Assembly: GCF_016807185.1 (NCBI RefSeq)
Contig: NZ_JAEVYN010000003.1
Coordinates: forward strand, 310,001 to 374,000
Direction: 5' to 3'
Source: Leptolyngbya sp. Cla-17
Lineage (GTDB): Bacteria > Cyanobacteriota > Cyanobacteriia > Leptolyngbyales > Leptolyngbyaceae
DNA: 64,000 bases
Of this stretch, positions 13,511 to 21,911 are shown piece by piece (within the stretch, counting starts at the first letter, position 1; every line of letters starts with the position of its first letter). A model generated the notes under the pieces. That model did no database searches. It was not told the DNA's origin and was given only the letters and a program-made list of their open reading frames with translations. The position numbers and the translations under genes are program-made.

Positions 13511-15043
13511 TTAAGGAAGCCAGGGAGTGGGTAGAAACTGGCTGAGCGTATCTCTGATGGCACGAGTGGCATTACGGGCAAGGTCGATATGAGGCTCATC
13601 CGGTTCAACCGCAATAATTTGGGCAGGTGTCCCTATGCTAAAGCGCTCAATCACCTGATTTGCAGCCTCAAGCCCAGTTACATAGGCTTTTTCCTGCGAC
13701 CAGGAACCATGACGAGTAATAATCCAATCCCCACTCATAAATACATTGGTAAAACTCGTCCTTCTAGGCAACATGTACTGATAGCTTCCAGGAGAAAAGT
13801 GCGTTACCGCTTTAGGCAATCGGATAACACTGCTATCAATCACCCTGGCATCGTGAAACTGGGGAACACAGGTTGCTAAATCATGGTGTACTTTAGCGAT
13901 GATGTCTTCGTCATCCATCGGCAACAGTTGATTGGCATGGTAAAAGTCAGCTTCAATTACACTGCCCGGTGCATCCTTCCATTCGTCGTGCAAGGCGTTG
14001 AGATCAAAAAATGTCCATCCGGTAGTGGCATCAAACCCAAAGCAGGCATTCGACGGCAAAGGCACCGAAACTTTGCGATCAAACCAAAGCCTGGTTGCCA
14101 GAACATCGATCGCACCCAAATTCATCAGGTTGCAGAACTCAGGGAACTGCCGCAGCGTCGAACTGCTACTGACAATCTTCTGCATTCCGATGACACCCAC
14201 TGCAAAAATCACCGCATCTGCTTCAAATCTCTCTTCCCCACATACCACGCCAGTCACTTGTGGTTTGGCATTTCCCCCTTCCTCTGGAGTGTTGATGACG
14301 ACATCGGTAACTCGACGTTGTGTAAGTACCCGTCCACCAGCGTGCTCAAGTTGCTCTACCCAGGGGCGAAAAATCATTTCTCCCACCGTGCCACGACACC
14401 AGACCACATCGAAATCGGGTTGATGTGCCAGGATAAAGTAGTACAGCATTCCCAAGGCTGCCGCCGCTGAGCAGTGTTCTCCCGGTGCAAACAAGCCCAC
14501 CAGCAACATTGGCTCAAACGACTCTTTGTAAAGCCGTGCAGACACGCCAAATTGTTTGAAGAGTTCACGAGCCGTGATCGGGTCGTACCGTCGCCATGCT
14601 GCATCGGAGTTGTCAAAATCAACCATTGCATAAAGCAAAGGTAGGGCAGAGAGGCGATCGCTCAAGGGTAGTCGCTTAAATTGGGTATACAAGAAGGTAC
14701 CTAATGGCGTGGGTAGCCGGGGTTCCTGTTGAAAAATCGGCGACTCTACTTCTAAGCCTGCTGGCGAATATTGAGAGGAGCGCGTCCAATCGGTAAAAGG
14801 ACTTAAGCCCAGTTGCTTTACCAGGGCAAAAATATTGCGGTAAGGATACCAGAAGCCATGAATGCCTGCTTCAACCGAGCGTCCCTGTGCCGTTTTCCAC
14901 CCTGCCACCAACCCGCCCGGATAGCCGCCTGCTTCCAAGAGCGTGACATTGTATCCCTGCTTTGCCAGGTGATACGCGGCTCCTAAGCCAGCCCACCCGG
15001 CTCCAACGACGACCACCTTGGGATGCGCTTGAGTTTGATTCAT
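13511..15043 (-). CDS. FAD-dependent oxidoreductase, carotenoid-desaturase-like (CrtQ/ZDS type)
   Basis: A 510-residue flavoprotein. The N-terminal Rossmann motif is VVVVGAGWAGLGAAYHLAKQ (residues about 9-28), followed by LLEAGGYPGGLVAGW, the second part of the FAD-binding fold in amine-oxidase/phytoene-desaturase proteins. A later GIHGFWYPY and the C-terminal NVFMSGDWI with TGLEAANQVIE are also characteristic of zeta-carotene desaturase-like proteins. The substrate is probably an isoprenoid or other lipid. It is unlikely to be the housekeeping CrtQ because the neighbours are unrelated. No membrane segment is visible. The start is the ATG at 15043. A small unknown gene follows 20 bases downstream. 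Confidence 0.75.
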   Translation of the reverse strand: MNQTQAHPKVVVVGAGWAGLGAAYHLAKQGYNVTLLEAGGYPGGLVAGWKTAQGRSVEAGIHGFWYPYRNIFALVKQLGLSPFTDWTRSSQYSPAGLEVESPIFQQEPRLPTPLGTFLYTQFKRLPLSDRLSALPLLYAMVDFDNSDAAWRRYDPITARELFKQFGVSARLYKESFEPMLLVGLFAPGEHCSAAAALGMLYYFILAHQPDFDVVWCRGTVGEMIFRPWVEQLEHAGGRVLTQRRVTDVVINTPEEGGNAKPQVTGVVCGEERFEADAVIFAVGVIGMQKIVSSSSTLRQFPEFCNLMNLGAIDVLATRLWFDRKVSVPLPSNACFGFDATTGWTFFDLNALHDEWKDAPGSVIEADFYHANQLLPMDDEDIIAKVHHDLATCVPQFHDARVIDSSVIRLPKAVTHFSPGSYQYMLPRRTSFTNVFMSGDWIITRHGSWSQEKAYVTGLEAANQVIERFSIGTPAQIIAVEPDEPHIDLARNATRAIRDTLSQFLPTPWLP

Positions 15044-15179
15044 GGGTTACGAGATCTGTTTCCTCTGCTTCACAGCATAAGGCTTCCTTGTTTACATCGA
15101 AGGTTCACTATTCAAATTCTGCTGCTTTTTAACAAGTTCAGCATAGAATCGGAATACTCATCGTTTCAAGACTCCAGTT

Positions 15180-15986
15180 GTGGAAATTTCAACGTCTTCT
15201 TACCTCCAATCCTTGCCGCAAGCTGATGCAGTCGCATTTATTTCATCTCTTCAGAAAGTAAAAAACCACTTGAGTGGAGAACTAGAATGGATCAATCAAC
15301 AGGTGGAGCAAAAGACGCTTCAACTACAAGGGGTCGAGGCTCTACTCTCCGAATTAGTTGCCCTGGAATCAACTACCTCCCAAGCGCAGAGCGCAATGAC
15401 TGCGGGTACTGGAAAATCCCCATCTCCACTAGTAGAAACTACAATACTTCCAACCAGCAATGCCGTAAAACTCTCGAATGACCTTGCGAGTTCTGCTGAG
15501 TTCAATGAAACTGCTGTGTCTGAGTTTAATTCCCCTACTGAAAGTCCTATCGCCACGACTCCTACTCCAACCCAATTGGAACCCAACCCCAAAGGCTCAA
15601 AAATTACCTCCTCGAGATTGCAGCCTAAAGCTCAATCAGTCACTGCTGGTAAAACCAGAACCTCGACAGCAAAAAAAGCGAACCTTCCCAATCAATCAAC
15701 CCTGAAAAAAGACAAGTCGAGCAAGACTAAGGAGTTTCGGGAACTCCTGCTACCCAAGTTTGAGGGAAGAACTCTCACCGACGCAGTGAATCAAATTTTA
15801 GAAAGCACGACAAAGCCACTGCACCTAAATGAACTGCTCAGTCAAATGTACGGCAGCCTCTCTGCTTCAGACTTTAAGCGAGCGAAAGTGTCATTAGCCA
15901 GCATTCTTTCTATCGGTAAGAAGGAGGGTAAATGGCAGAGCCTGGGGGGAGGTCTATATGCCGCCAAAAAAGTTGTCCCCGCTTGA
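15180..15986 (+). CDS. coiled-coil protein with C-terminal HARE-HTH-like domain
   Basis: A 268-residue protein starting at GTG 15180. Residues about 10-60 are a coiled coil (HLSGELEWINQQVEQKTLQL). A long Ser/Thr/Pro/Lys-rich linker follows, and the last about 80 residues have the pattern of a HARE-HTH (winged-helix) module: LTDAVNQILESTTKPLHLNE, LLSQMYG, KVSLASIL and a final GLYAAKK. That domain occurs in DNA-modification and chromatin-linked proteins and is thought to read DNA. The assignment is by pattern and moderate. The gene is convergent with the WGR gene (16 bases), and its upstream region faces the oxidoreductase gene. Confidence 0.5.
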   Translation: MEISTSSYLQSLPQADAVAFISSLQKVKNHLSGELEWINQQVEQKTLQLQGVEALLSELVALESTTSQAQSAMTAGTGKSPSPLVETTILPTSNAVKLSNDLASSAEFNETAVSEFNSPTESPIATTPTPTQLEPNPKGSKITSSRLQPKAQSVTAGKTRTSTAKKANLPNQSTLKKDKSSKTKEFRELLLPKFEGRTLTDAVNQILESTTKPLHLNELLSQMYGSLSASDFKRAKVSLASILSIGKKEGKWQSLGGGLYAAKKVVPA

Positions 15987-16001
15987 AAAGTTGATGTTTA
16001 G

Positions 16002-16835
16002 TTACCATCTAACCCAACAAGCACGCTCATCCGCCGCCAAAGCAGTTTGTTCTTCCATTTCAGTTATCTCCTCTGTTGCTCCCCAATTTAGCCAGCGAGC
16101 ACGTTCATCACTGCCGACCGCCCCACCCCCAGCGATCGCTTGCTCAATCATTATCCGAATTTCTTCAACCTTGCCCAGGCAACCTTCTAAAGTTTGCAAC
16201 ATCCCAAATTGCTGAGTGATCTGATCTAGGTTTCCCAGTACCTGACGGGCTTCAAGCTTCATTCCAATAGGCAAAGGGACAGTACTTAAGTACTGCTCAA
16301 CTGCATCTAAGTAGGGTGAGCTTTCGTAGCCACGCCGAATCGTTCCATTGAGACTGGCTTTGATTTTTTGCAGCGCCATCGTCGCCTGAGTCAAGGTTTG
16401 GCGAGAGACAGTGCCCATCTGCGTCACAAACACGCCGCGATCTCGATCAAACCGTATCGCCGTATGGTTAATTACAGGTTCTGCCATTGATGCCAGTTGG
16501 TCAATTTTTTCTCGAACTGTCTCAGCATAGTCACTGCCTAACTGATTGAAGTCAAGGAAGATCTGAGGTTGGTCTTCCACCTGCACTGGGCGATACCCTT
16601 TGTTGCGCTTCTCAGCGAGGAGCTGGTTTAATTTGTTGTCCGCCAGCGCCACCGAACGACAGGAATAGACATGAGGTTTTTGAGCGTAGTTGACCCGCCC
16701 GTACTCTACATACAAAGTGCCATCTGATAGTACCCAGGCTGCCCACTGCTTATTACTATTGGTGGTGGCATTGACACAAATGAGTTTGACGGTGCGGATT
16801 GCCTTACTTAAATCGGGACGAGTCCTTGTTGTCAT
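16002..16835 (-). CDS. WGR-domain protein, last gene of the Ycf46-like operon
   Basis: With the ATG at 16835 (preceded by GGAG) the protein is 277 residues. Residues about 10-85 form a WGR domain: KLICVNATTNSNKQWAAWVL, LYVEYGRVNYAQKPHVYSC and a Lys-rich strand ending in YRPV. WGR domains are found in PARP-type and other DNA-repair or conflict proteins and are thought to bind nucleic acid. The rest is helical, with an IDQLASMAEPVINHTAIRFD segment and two near-identical short C-terminal repeats (DERARWLNWG and DERACWVRW). It lies 35 bases downstream of the AAA+ gene in the same operon. An upstream in-frame TTG at 16856 is a less likely start. Confidence 0.7.
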   Translation of the reverse strand: MTTRTRPDLSKAIRTVKLICVNATTNSNKQWAAWVLSDGTLYVEYGRVNYAQKPHVYSCRSVALADNKLNQLLAEKRNKGYRPVQVEDQPQIFLDFNQLGSDYAETVREKIDQLASMAEPVINHTAIRFDRDRGVFVTQMGTVSRQTLTQATMALQKIKASLNGTIRRGYESSPYLDAVEQYLSTVPLPIGMKLEARQVLGNLDQITQQFGMLQTLEGCLGKVEEIRIMIEQAIAGGGAVGSDERARWLNWGATEEITEMEEQTALAADERACWVRW

Positions 16836-16870
16836 AGCTGAAACTCCAAAACCCAAAATCTAAACTTGTA

Positions 16871-18505
16871 TTAGAATCGAGCGCGGCGATCGGAACTGTA
16901 TTCTGCTGTTTCTATTGTTTCATCGGCTTCCAGGGAGGCAGGAATGGCAGACTGCCGCGCCCAATCCTCTAGTTGACGCAACTTCTCTTGCTCATCTGGG
17001 TTACGGCTCTGCACCGGGGCAACCATTGCTGCCTCAATCAACTCGTCCAGGCTCACCTGTCCGGGACGATCAGCGATAAAGGCGGCTTCAGCACAGGTAA
17101 TCACCAACTGCTCTAGTTCCGCCCCATTAAACCCATCGGTTGCTACGGCAATTCGAGCGATCGCGTCTTTTGACAACTCAATCTTACGGCGCTCCAGGTG
17201 GACGTTCAGAATCTCGGCTCTGGCTTTCTGACGAGGTAAGCCCACATAAAACTTGGCATCCCACCGACCATCGCGCAGGAACTCGGAAGGCAGATGATCC
17301 ACCCGGTTCGCAGTTGCCGCGACAAAAATCGGGATGCGCTTTTCTCGTTTATCGTTGAGCCATTGCAGAAACGTGCCAAACATTCGCTGACTGGTACCAC
17401 CATCACCGCCCAAGGCATTGACGGCGATCGCGGCAAACTGCTTGTCTAATTCATCAATAAACAGAATACCTGTCTGAGATTCAATCTCCTTCAAAAACCG
17501 ATCCATATTCTCCTCACTACCGCCCACATGTCGATCCATCATGCGTCCAATGTTCATAACGAAAACTGGCATTTCCCAAGTAGCTGCCATATTCTTCACT
17601 GTCAACGTCTTTCCCGTTCCCGGTGGTCCCACAATCAAACAGCCGTTGGGCAGATCCAGCCCATACTCCTGTGCCTTGGGGCTAAACATCTTCGCCTTGC
17701 GCTCCAGCCATCGGTCTAAGTTCCCCAGCCCAACCGCTTTGACTGGAGGGGGTTCGAGAATATCAACTCCTCGCTTTCGCAACTTAGCGCTGCGGCGAAG
17801 TTTGATAAATTCTCCAGTGCCATCGGTGATCGCCTTATCAGTGATCGCGGCTTCTAGTAACAAATCATCAGCTTCTTCTTTGGTAATCCCGCCCATCGCT
17901 CGGATCAGATTTTGCCGCCCTTGGTTCGATAGATTGAATTTCACCTTGCCTTTGGACTGGGCTTTAATATCAGCGAGTCGAAATTCCAGGTTGCTTTCCC
18001 GCTCCGCCTCAGTCGGTAGGGGATTATCAATTTCAAAAATCGCACCATCAAAGTGATGGCTCAACCGCAGGCGATCGCCCAACAGAATGATGCGCTTATC
18101 TGATCGCTTAATCTCCCGGCAGAGGTCAATCAGATCTTGTAGAACAAAGACGTTCGGTTGCATTCCTCCCGGCAGAAACTCCTGCACATTGGCAATCAAA
18201 AATAGGGCATGATCTTTACAGTCGCGAATAAACTGAAACAGCCCGGTCACTGGGTTATCGGTAGTGTAGTCTGGGACTGGAGTTTTCTTGATGCCCGTAA
18301 TCTTGCCGCTTTTATCACGGGTGAGGCTGACTTCCCGCAATGATTTGCTCAAGTTCCAGTAGTAGGGTTTGTACTCCAACGGTTGGGCAACTTCTAGGAG
18401 TAATTTAGTGACCAGTTCATCTTCAACGGCGTTTGGACTGTTAATTGCAAGCACGCCCGAAGCGGCATCCAAGCGGTTTCTGATCAGGGAAATATCCAAG
18501 GGCAT
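16871..18505 (-). CDS. Ycf46-like AAA+ ATPase
   Basis: A 544-residue classical AAA+ ATPase related to the Ycf46/stress-response AAA family. The N-terminal half is the Ycf46-type decoy-ATPase region: NPVTGLFQFIRDCKDHALFL, KRIILLGDRLRLSHHF and EIDNPLPTEAE. The AAA+ domain has Walker A GPPGTGKTLTVKN near residue 295, a pore segment, Walker B ILFIDELDK near 352, sensor FVAATANRVDHLP with the arginine finger RDGRWDAKF, and the small domain with GFNGAELEQLVI. It is 12 bases from the DUF2997 gene upstream and 35 from the WGR gene downstream, one operon. Homologues of the partners (Ycf35-like DUF1257 and DUF2997) recur with such ATPases. A remodelling or chaperone role is likely; the substrate is unknown. 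Confidence 0.8.
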   Translation of the reverse strand: MPLDISLIRNRLDAASGVLAINSPNAVEDELVTKLLLEVAQPLEYKPYYWNLSKSLREVSLTRDKSGKITGIKKTPVPDYTTDNPVTGLFQFIRDCKDHALFLIANVQEFLPGGMQPNVFVLQDLIDLCREIKRSDKRIILLGDRLRLSHHFDGAIFEIDNPLPTEAERESNLEFRLADIKAQSKGKVKFNLSNQGRQNLIRAMGGITKEEADDLLLEAAITDKAITDGTGEFIKLRRSAKLRKRGVDILEPPPVKAVGLGNLDRWLERKAKMFSPKAQEYGLDLPNGCLIVGPPGTGKTLTVKNMAATWEMPVFVMNIGRMMDRHVGGSEENMDRFLKEIESQTGILFIDELDKQFAAIAVNALGGDGGTSQRMFGTFLQWLNDKREKRIPIFVAATANRVDHLPSEFLRDGRWDAKFYVGLPRQKARAEILNVHLERRKIELSKDAIARIAVATDGFNGAELEQLVITCAEAAFIADRPGQVSLDELIEAAMVAPVQSRNPDEQEKLRQLEDWARQSAIPASLEADETIETAEYSSDRRARF

Positions 18506-18517
18506 TGAGCAACTCTC

Positions 18518-18715
18518 CTACAGACTTTGAGTCAACGTATTGGTCTGAACAATGGGCTGGTCATAAAACTCTGGTTTGGGAGTGAATTTCTCCACTGTGC
18601 CCAGTTCTGCCAATGGTTTGGTCAGCGCTTTACAGCCTTCTCCCTGAACTCCTTTGACTTCTGTTTTGATGGACTGACCCAGTTCTAGAGTGATGATAAT
18701 TGTGGGAGTTTGCAT
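18518..18715 (-). CDS. DUF2997 family protein
   Basis: With the ATG at 18715 this is a 65-residue protein. The pattern PTIIITLELGQSIKTEVKGV, then GEGCKALTKPL and LGTVEKFTPKPEFYDQ, matches DUF2997, a small family that co-occurs with DUF1257 and Ycf46-type ATPases. The Cys in GEGCKALT is family-typical. The downstream AAA+ gene begins 12 bases later and DUF1257 ends 38 bases upstream, so all are co-transcribed. It may act as a small substrate or adaptor of the ATPase complex. Biochemical function is unknown. Confidence 0.75.
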   Translation of the reverse strand: MQTPTIIITLELGQSIKTEVKGVQGEGCKALTKPLAELGTVEKFTPKPEFYDQPIVQTNTLTQSL

Positions 18716-18753
18716 AGTTGTTCTCAAGGATAAATGAATTGGTAGAATGACCC

Positions 18754-19260
18754 TTAAATGGCGCTGCCAATGGTTTGAAGTTGTTGTTTTGGCTTGATTG
18801 TCAACGTAATTTTGTTCTCAATTCGTTGTTCAGTGATGGTGTACTGATTCGCTGGGAACTTCAGCAGTACGGCAGCGCGATCGTGCTCCATCTGAAGTTG
18901 CTGATTGAGCAAAATCTTAATTGCGGCATCTTGTAGTTGGGTATAGTCAAACTCTCGCCCAAACTGACTATGACGAATTTCATATGGGTCACACTGAAGG
19001 GTGTAGAGATTGGCAACGGCATCCCAAAGAAAGCCGATCGCGGTGCGGTTGTTCATCAACTGCCGCTGACGTGCAATCACATGGGCACGGCGAGAGTCTC
19101 CGTAGCTATTGTGGTAGACGATCTCAGCCGCTTGGATGTCTTTAATGCTCATTTCAGGGGTCAGTGTTACCGCTTGCACATCAAATCCCATTGCCTGTAA
19201 ACCCTTGACAAGGGCTTGCGGGTGATTGAGTTGAGTCCGAATATCGGAGAAGTGAGACAT
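18754..19260 (-). CDS. DUF1257 (Ycf35-like) protein
   Basis: The ATG at 19260 begins MSHFSDIRTQLNHPQALVKG, the classic start of the DUF1257/Ycf35 family, so the upstream extension to 19338 is rejected. The protein has 168 residues; the middle GFLWDAVANLYTLQCDPYEI and GREFDYTQLQDAA are also family-like. Ycf35 is encoded on some algal plastid genomes and is conserved in cyanobacteria, role unknown. It heads the operon DUF1257, DUF2997, AAA+, WGR. About 310 bases separate it from a divergent basic protein gene (19,572) that may regulate the operon. Confidence 0.8.
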   Translation of the reverse strand: MSHFSDIRTQLNHPQALVKGLQAMGFDVQAVTLTPEMSIKDIQAAEIVYHNSYGDSRRAHVIARQRQLMNNRTAIGFLWDAVANLYTLQCDPYEIRHSQFGREFDYTQLQDAAIKILLNQQLQMEHDRAAVLLKFPANQYTITEQRIENKITLTIKPKQQLQTIGSAI

Positions 19261-19571
19261 GGTATGGCTCCTCGAAGAAATGGGTGGGTTTGTGATGTGG
19301 CAACGAGGACTGAATTGGATGCAGTCTGGCTTAAACAAGCTGTGAGTATAGGTGGGGCGAAAAGATTGCAGGGATGGGATAAATGCGATCGCCGTTAAAT
19401 GTGAGGAAAAGCAGGTTAGAGGGAGGTATCAAGCCTTTCTTAAGAATACCAGGGTATCCAAGAAATATCAATACAATAGTACTACTTATGGGTAGATTTT
19501 CTTGTCAGAATGTCAAGCGTTTGTAAAATGCTTTAGGGTGAAGTTAACAGAGCAAATGTATTAGAGCCGCC
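19261..19571. promoter_or_regulatory. divergent intergenic region upstream of the Ycf35-like operon
   Basis: 311 bases between the DUF1257 gene (reverse) and the basic protein gene (forward). It is AT-rich around 19,450-19,560 and should hold promoters for both directions. I see no clear consensus promoter, operator palindrome or RNA gene. Confidence 0.35.
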
Positions 19572-19865
19572 ATGTCGATCGCACACTATCGCGGAAAAGG
19601 GAGTAACCCCAACTCCCATCGCAATCTTGAAGGCAATCGCCGCGTTCCCCTTCCCCGGTGGGGTAGCGTCAAGAAAGAGCATGTCTTCGGTTTGACCGAT
19701 GAAGCATGGGAAGTTTTGCGCCAGTTGTCCGATCAACACGATGTGTCCGTCAGTGATTGGGTTGAGGCGACGGCGCGATTACTGGAGCAGGATAAACAGT
19801 TGGGTGAACAGGTGCTTGATTTGCTCCGGAGCAGGTTAGAAAAGTCTGGGCATCCAAAATCCTGA
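19572..19865 (+). CDS. basic DNA-binding-like protein (paralogue of 26,300-26,713)
   Basis: This 97-residue protein has a basic N-terminus (YRGKGSNPNSHRNLEGNRR) and a C-terminal helical domain (EKS-type tail: LTDEAWEVLRQLSDQHDVSV, SDWVEATARLLEQD). The layout and several motifs (G-x-x-NP-x-S-x-x-NL, a K-K-x-H segment, then T-x-x-x-WE-x-x-x-QL and S-x-SD-x-x-E-x-x-xR) also occur in the protein at 26,300-26,713, so the two look paralogous. The pattern resembles ribbon-helix-helix or small regulator proteins. It is divergent from the Ycf35-like operon. A regulatory role is inferred from this position. Confidence 0.5.
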   Translation: MSIAHYRGKGSNPNSHRNLEGNRRVPLPRWGSVKKEHVFGLTDEAWEVLRQLSDQHDVSVSDWVEATARLLEQDKQLGEQVLDLLRSRLEKSGHPKS

Positions 19866-19941
19866 CTTCAGGGCATGGGACGAAATATCCTTTAAAGAAG
19901 CGGTATTGAGACGTTTGGGGTGGCTGTTGACACTCCCCGGT

Positions 19942-21216
19942 CTAAAGACGCGGGGATTCTTGAAGAGTCCATAAGCGAACTTTCAAAGGCGCTGTCAAAA
20001 CGCCCCTACTAACTCCGTTAAGGTCAAGCCCTAACATCGTCGCTACTTTTCTGATGATATTGGCAGCACCATTGCAGTCTGCATTGATATACCAATTTTG
20101 TAGACCCGTTCGGTACAAGCCACGTTTAACTCGTCTACCAGATTCTTTCCACTCATCGGGTTTTGCACCGATTGTAGGCAGGAAGTCACGGTCAATAAAT
20201 GAAGCCTTAGACGTGTAGCTTTCTTCGGTTTCAACGAACTGAAGCCCGTACTGCTCACACAGTTGCTCAATCCGTTTTTTCAGTCTAGCCGTGGGAATCT
20301 GCACAAACTTCTGATTGGTCTTTCTTCCCATGCTGGCTGAGTCTTTCTGCCTTTTGTTCCAGCCAAAAACGACGGTGCCAATTCTGTTCTCTAGGCAATG
20401 GGTAACGACCAATCGAGCCGCTTTATTGACCGCATCCCGCATCTGTCGATTCCGCTTTTCGGTTATTCGCGCCAACTGATGCGACCAAAACCCGTTAGAC
20501 TTGCCATCCATCAGGGTTGAAACTCGCTTGTTGTACCACTGGTTGAGCGCTTTCAAATGTCTGCCATCCACGATGAAGCTGCTTCCAACATTGCTTACAC
20601 AAGTCAGCCAGTTATCTATCCCGTGGTCAATCCCTAAAACTTTTTTAGGGTCAACATCTGAATACACAGCTTCGGTTTTGTAGACAAACTCAGCATAAAA
20701 CTGACCATTGCGAGGCAAGATTCTAACTTCTCGAACAACTGCGTAGTCTAGGTTCGATGGCATCTGAATTGTGAAATTCTTCACTCCGAACCAAGTTTGA
20801 ACTTTTTGCCCTAGTGGAATTGAGATTTGACCATCAATCAACTTTTTGCCTAGAGCCTGTTTAGGGTAGGCAATCAAATGAAGCCCGTCCTTTGTGCGGT
20901 AGTTGGGAAACTTGGGTCTGTGTTCTAGACCGCCCTCTCGGAACAGCTTGATTAAACCCTTGAAAGATTTCACTGACTCACCGACCGCCCCACAAGTTTG
21001 TTGAGCCGCTTGAGCGCACAACGCTCCGTAGTGAGGATTTCGCTTCAGTTCGTTGATTAGATCAAACGGACGAACGTAAACCCTAGCCTTGAAGTACATC
21101 TGACGAGCGTAGTAAACCGCGCAATTGTGCAGCTTGTTAGACTCTCCACAAATAAACTCCAGAACGGCTTTCAGTTCTTTGTCAGGCTTAATTAAAACCT
21201 GCTGGCATCCAAACAC
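19942..21216 (-). CDS. tnpB: TnpB-type protein with rearranged RuvC motif
   Basis: A 424-residue TnpB homologue starting at GTG 21216. The first RuvC Asp is in VLGIDHGIDNWLTC and the last in YINADCNGAANIIRK. The usual Glu motif (VVLEDLN in the other copy) reads VVFGWNKRQKDS here, without Glu. Instead TEESYTSKASFIDRD contains candidate glutamates, as in the TnpB subgroup with a relocated catalytic Glu. The C-terminal zinc ribbon seen in the 11,102 copy is absent. The right-end hairpin lies just beyond the stop. Whether it cleaves DNA cannot be told. A 22-base tandem duplication overlaps its start. Confidence 0.8.
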   Translation of the reverse strand: MFGCQQVLIKPDKELKAVLEFICGESNKLHNCAVYYARQMYFKARVYVRPFDLINELKRNPHYGALCAQAAQQTCGAVGESVKSFKGLIKLFREGGLEHRPKFPNYRTKDGLHLIAYPKQALGKKLIDGQISIPLGQKVQTWFGVKNFTIQMPSNLDYAVVREVRILPRNGQFYAEFVYKTEAVYSDVDPKKVLGIDHGIDNWLTCVSNVGSSFIVDGRHLKALNQWYNKRVSTLMDGKSNGFWSHQLARITEKRNRQMRDAVNKAARLVVTHCLENRIGTVVFGWNKRQKDSASMGRKTNQKFVQIPTARLKKRIEQLCEQYGLQFVETEESYTSKASFIDRDFLPTIGAKPDEWKESGRRVKRGLYRTGLQNWYINADCNGAANIIRKVATMLGLDLNGVSRGVLTAPLKVRLWTLQESPRL

Positions 21217-21240
21217 TTAACTGCTGGCATCCAAACACTT
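21198..21240. repeat. 22-base tandem duplication at the tnpB start
   Basis: The unit CTGCTGGCATCCAAACACTTAA occurs twice in direct succession over the tnpB start codon. On the tnpB strand this places a second GTGTTTGGATGCC directly upstream, followed by a stop in frame, so only the inner copy can start the intact protein. Confidence 0.8.
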
Positions 21241-21303
21241 AACGCCTTTTCTATCTATACGCTATGTTGATTATACAAAACACATCAACAAACTGGTTGC
21301 GTT

Positions 21304-21717
21304 ATAGCAAGTTTATCGAAGGAAGATTTAGAGTATCGGCACGAAGGTAACGCCGTCTCTCTAATCAATCTGCACTTTGTGTTTATCCCTAAGCGTCGTA
21401 AGGCGGTATTGGTTGGCAAGATTACGGAACGGCTGCAAGAAATCATTTTTGAATTGGTTGTAGAGCATCGATGGAAGCTTATTGCTCTTGAGGTGATGCC
21501 TGATCATGTTCATTTGCTGCTCAACATCAAGCCGACTGATTCAGCTAGCGGAGTGATGAATAAGGTCAAAGGAAGAGCATCACATCACTTGAGATTGGAG
21601 TTCCCAGAACTCAAAAAACTTCCTACTCTGTGGACTCCCAGCTACTTTGTGGGAAGTGTAGGCAATGTCTCAACTGAAACGGTCAGAAAATATATTGAAG
21701 GGCAAAAGGGGAAATAA
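21304..21717 (+). pseudogene. tnpA: IS200/IS605 TnpA with lost start codon
   Basis: The frame reads back through LSKEDLEYRHEGNAVSLINL to a TGA at 21268-21270, with no standard start before GTG 21379, which would remove the first strand of the Y1 fold. The codon at 21304 is ATA, in the position where ATG is expected (x-ASLSKEDLEYRH), so the start seems mutated. The remainder is a normal Y1 transposase: HUH pair in MPDHVHLLLNI, WTPSYFVGSVG, and the Tyr in VRKYIEGQKG. Non-canonical initiation at ATA or use of GTG 21379 cannot be excluded. Confidence 0.6.
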
Positions 21718-21745
21718 CTCGCAACCTCAAGGTTGCTGCTGCGTT

Positions 21746-21907
21746 TCATCCCCGGCTTGAAAGACCGGGGTTCTCACGCGAGGCTTTATAGAAAAAGACT
21801 GGAGCGATGCGATGTCTCCGCTTGTGCCCCAGTCCTGATGTATTGAGAACCTGAGAGTCAAGTTTCTCAATGCTGATTTGATACTCAAATTCTTTCAGGA
21901 TGCTCAT
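21746..21907 (-). pseudogene. small gene truncated by the IS left end
   Basis: An ATG at 21907 lies 4 bases after the stop of the upstream frame (21912). It encodes MSILKEFEYQISIEKLDSQV and about 15 more residues before running into the IS605 left end, whose translation supplies the artificial tail. The native C-terminus is lost, or the gene ended close to the junction. Family not recognised. Confidence 0.4.
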
Positions 21908-21911
21908 TTCC

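Larger units (their letters stand above)
19927..21785. mobile_element. second IS200/IS605-type element (tnpB-tnpA divergent)
   Basis: The right end is marked on the reverse strand by a CCCCGCGTCTTTAGACCGGGG hairpin followed by AGTGTCAA, ending at 19927. The left end lies near 21,785 after a second hairpin (CCCCGGCTTGAAAGACCGGGG-like, 21,751-21,773). Divergent tnpB (reverse) and tnpA (forward) fill the element. It has inserted into the reverse-strand operon of small genes and separates it from the Ycf35-like operon. The exact left boundary is uncertain by about 20 bases. Confidence 0.7.

Noticed and set aside
19261..19338. Longer start for the DUF1257 protein at 19338
   Set aside because: MSHFSD at 19260 is the family's typical start, and the upstream 26 residues look non-coding.
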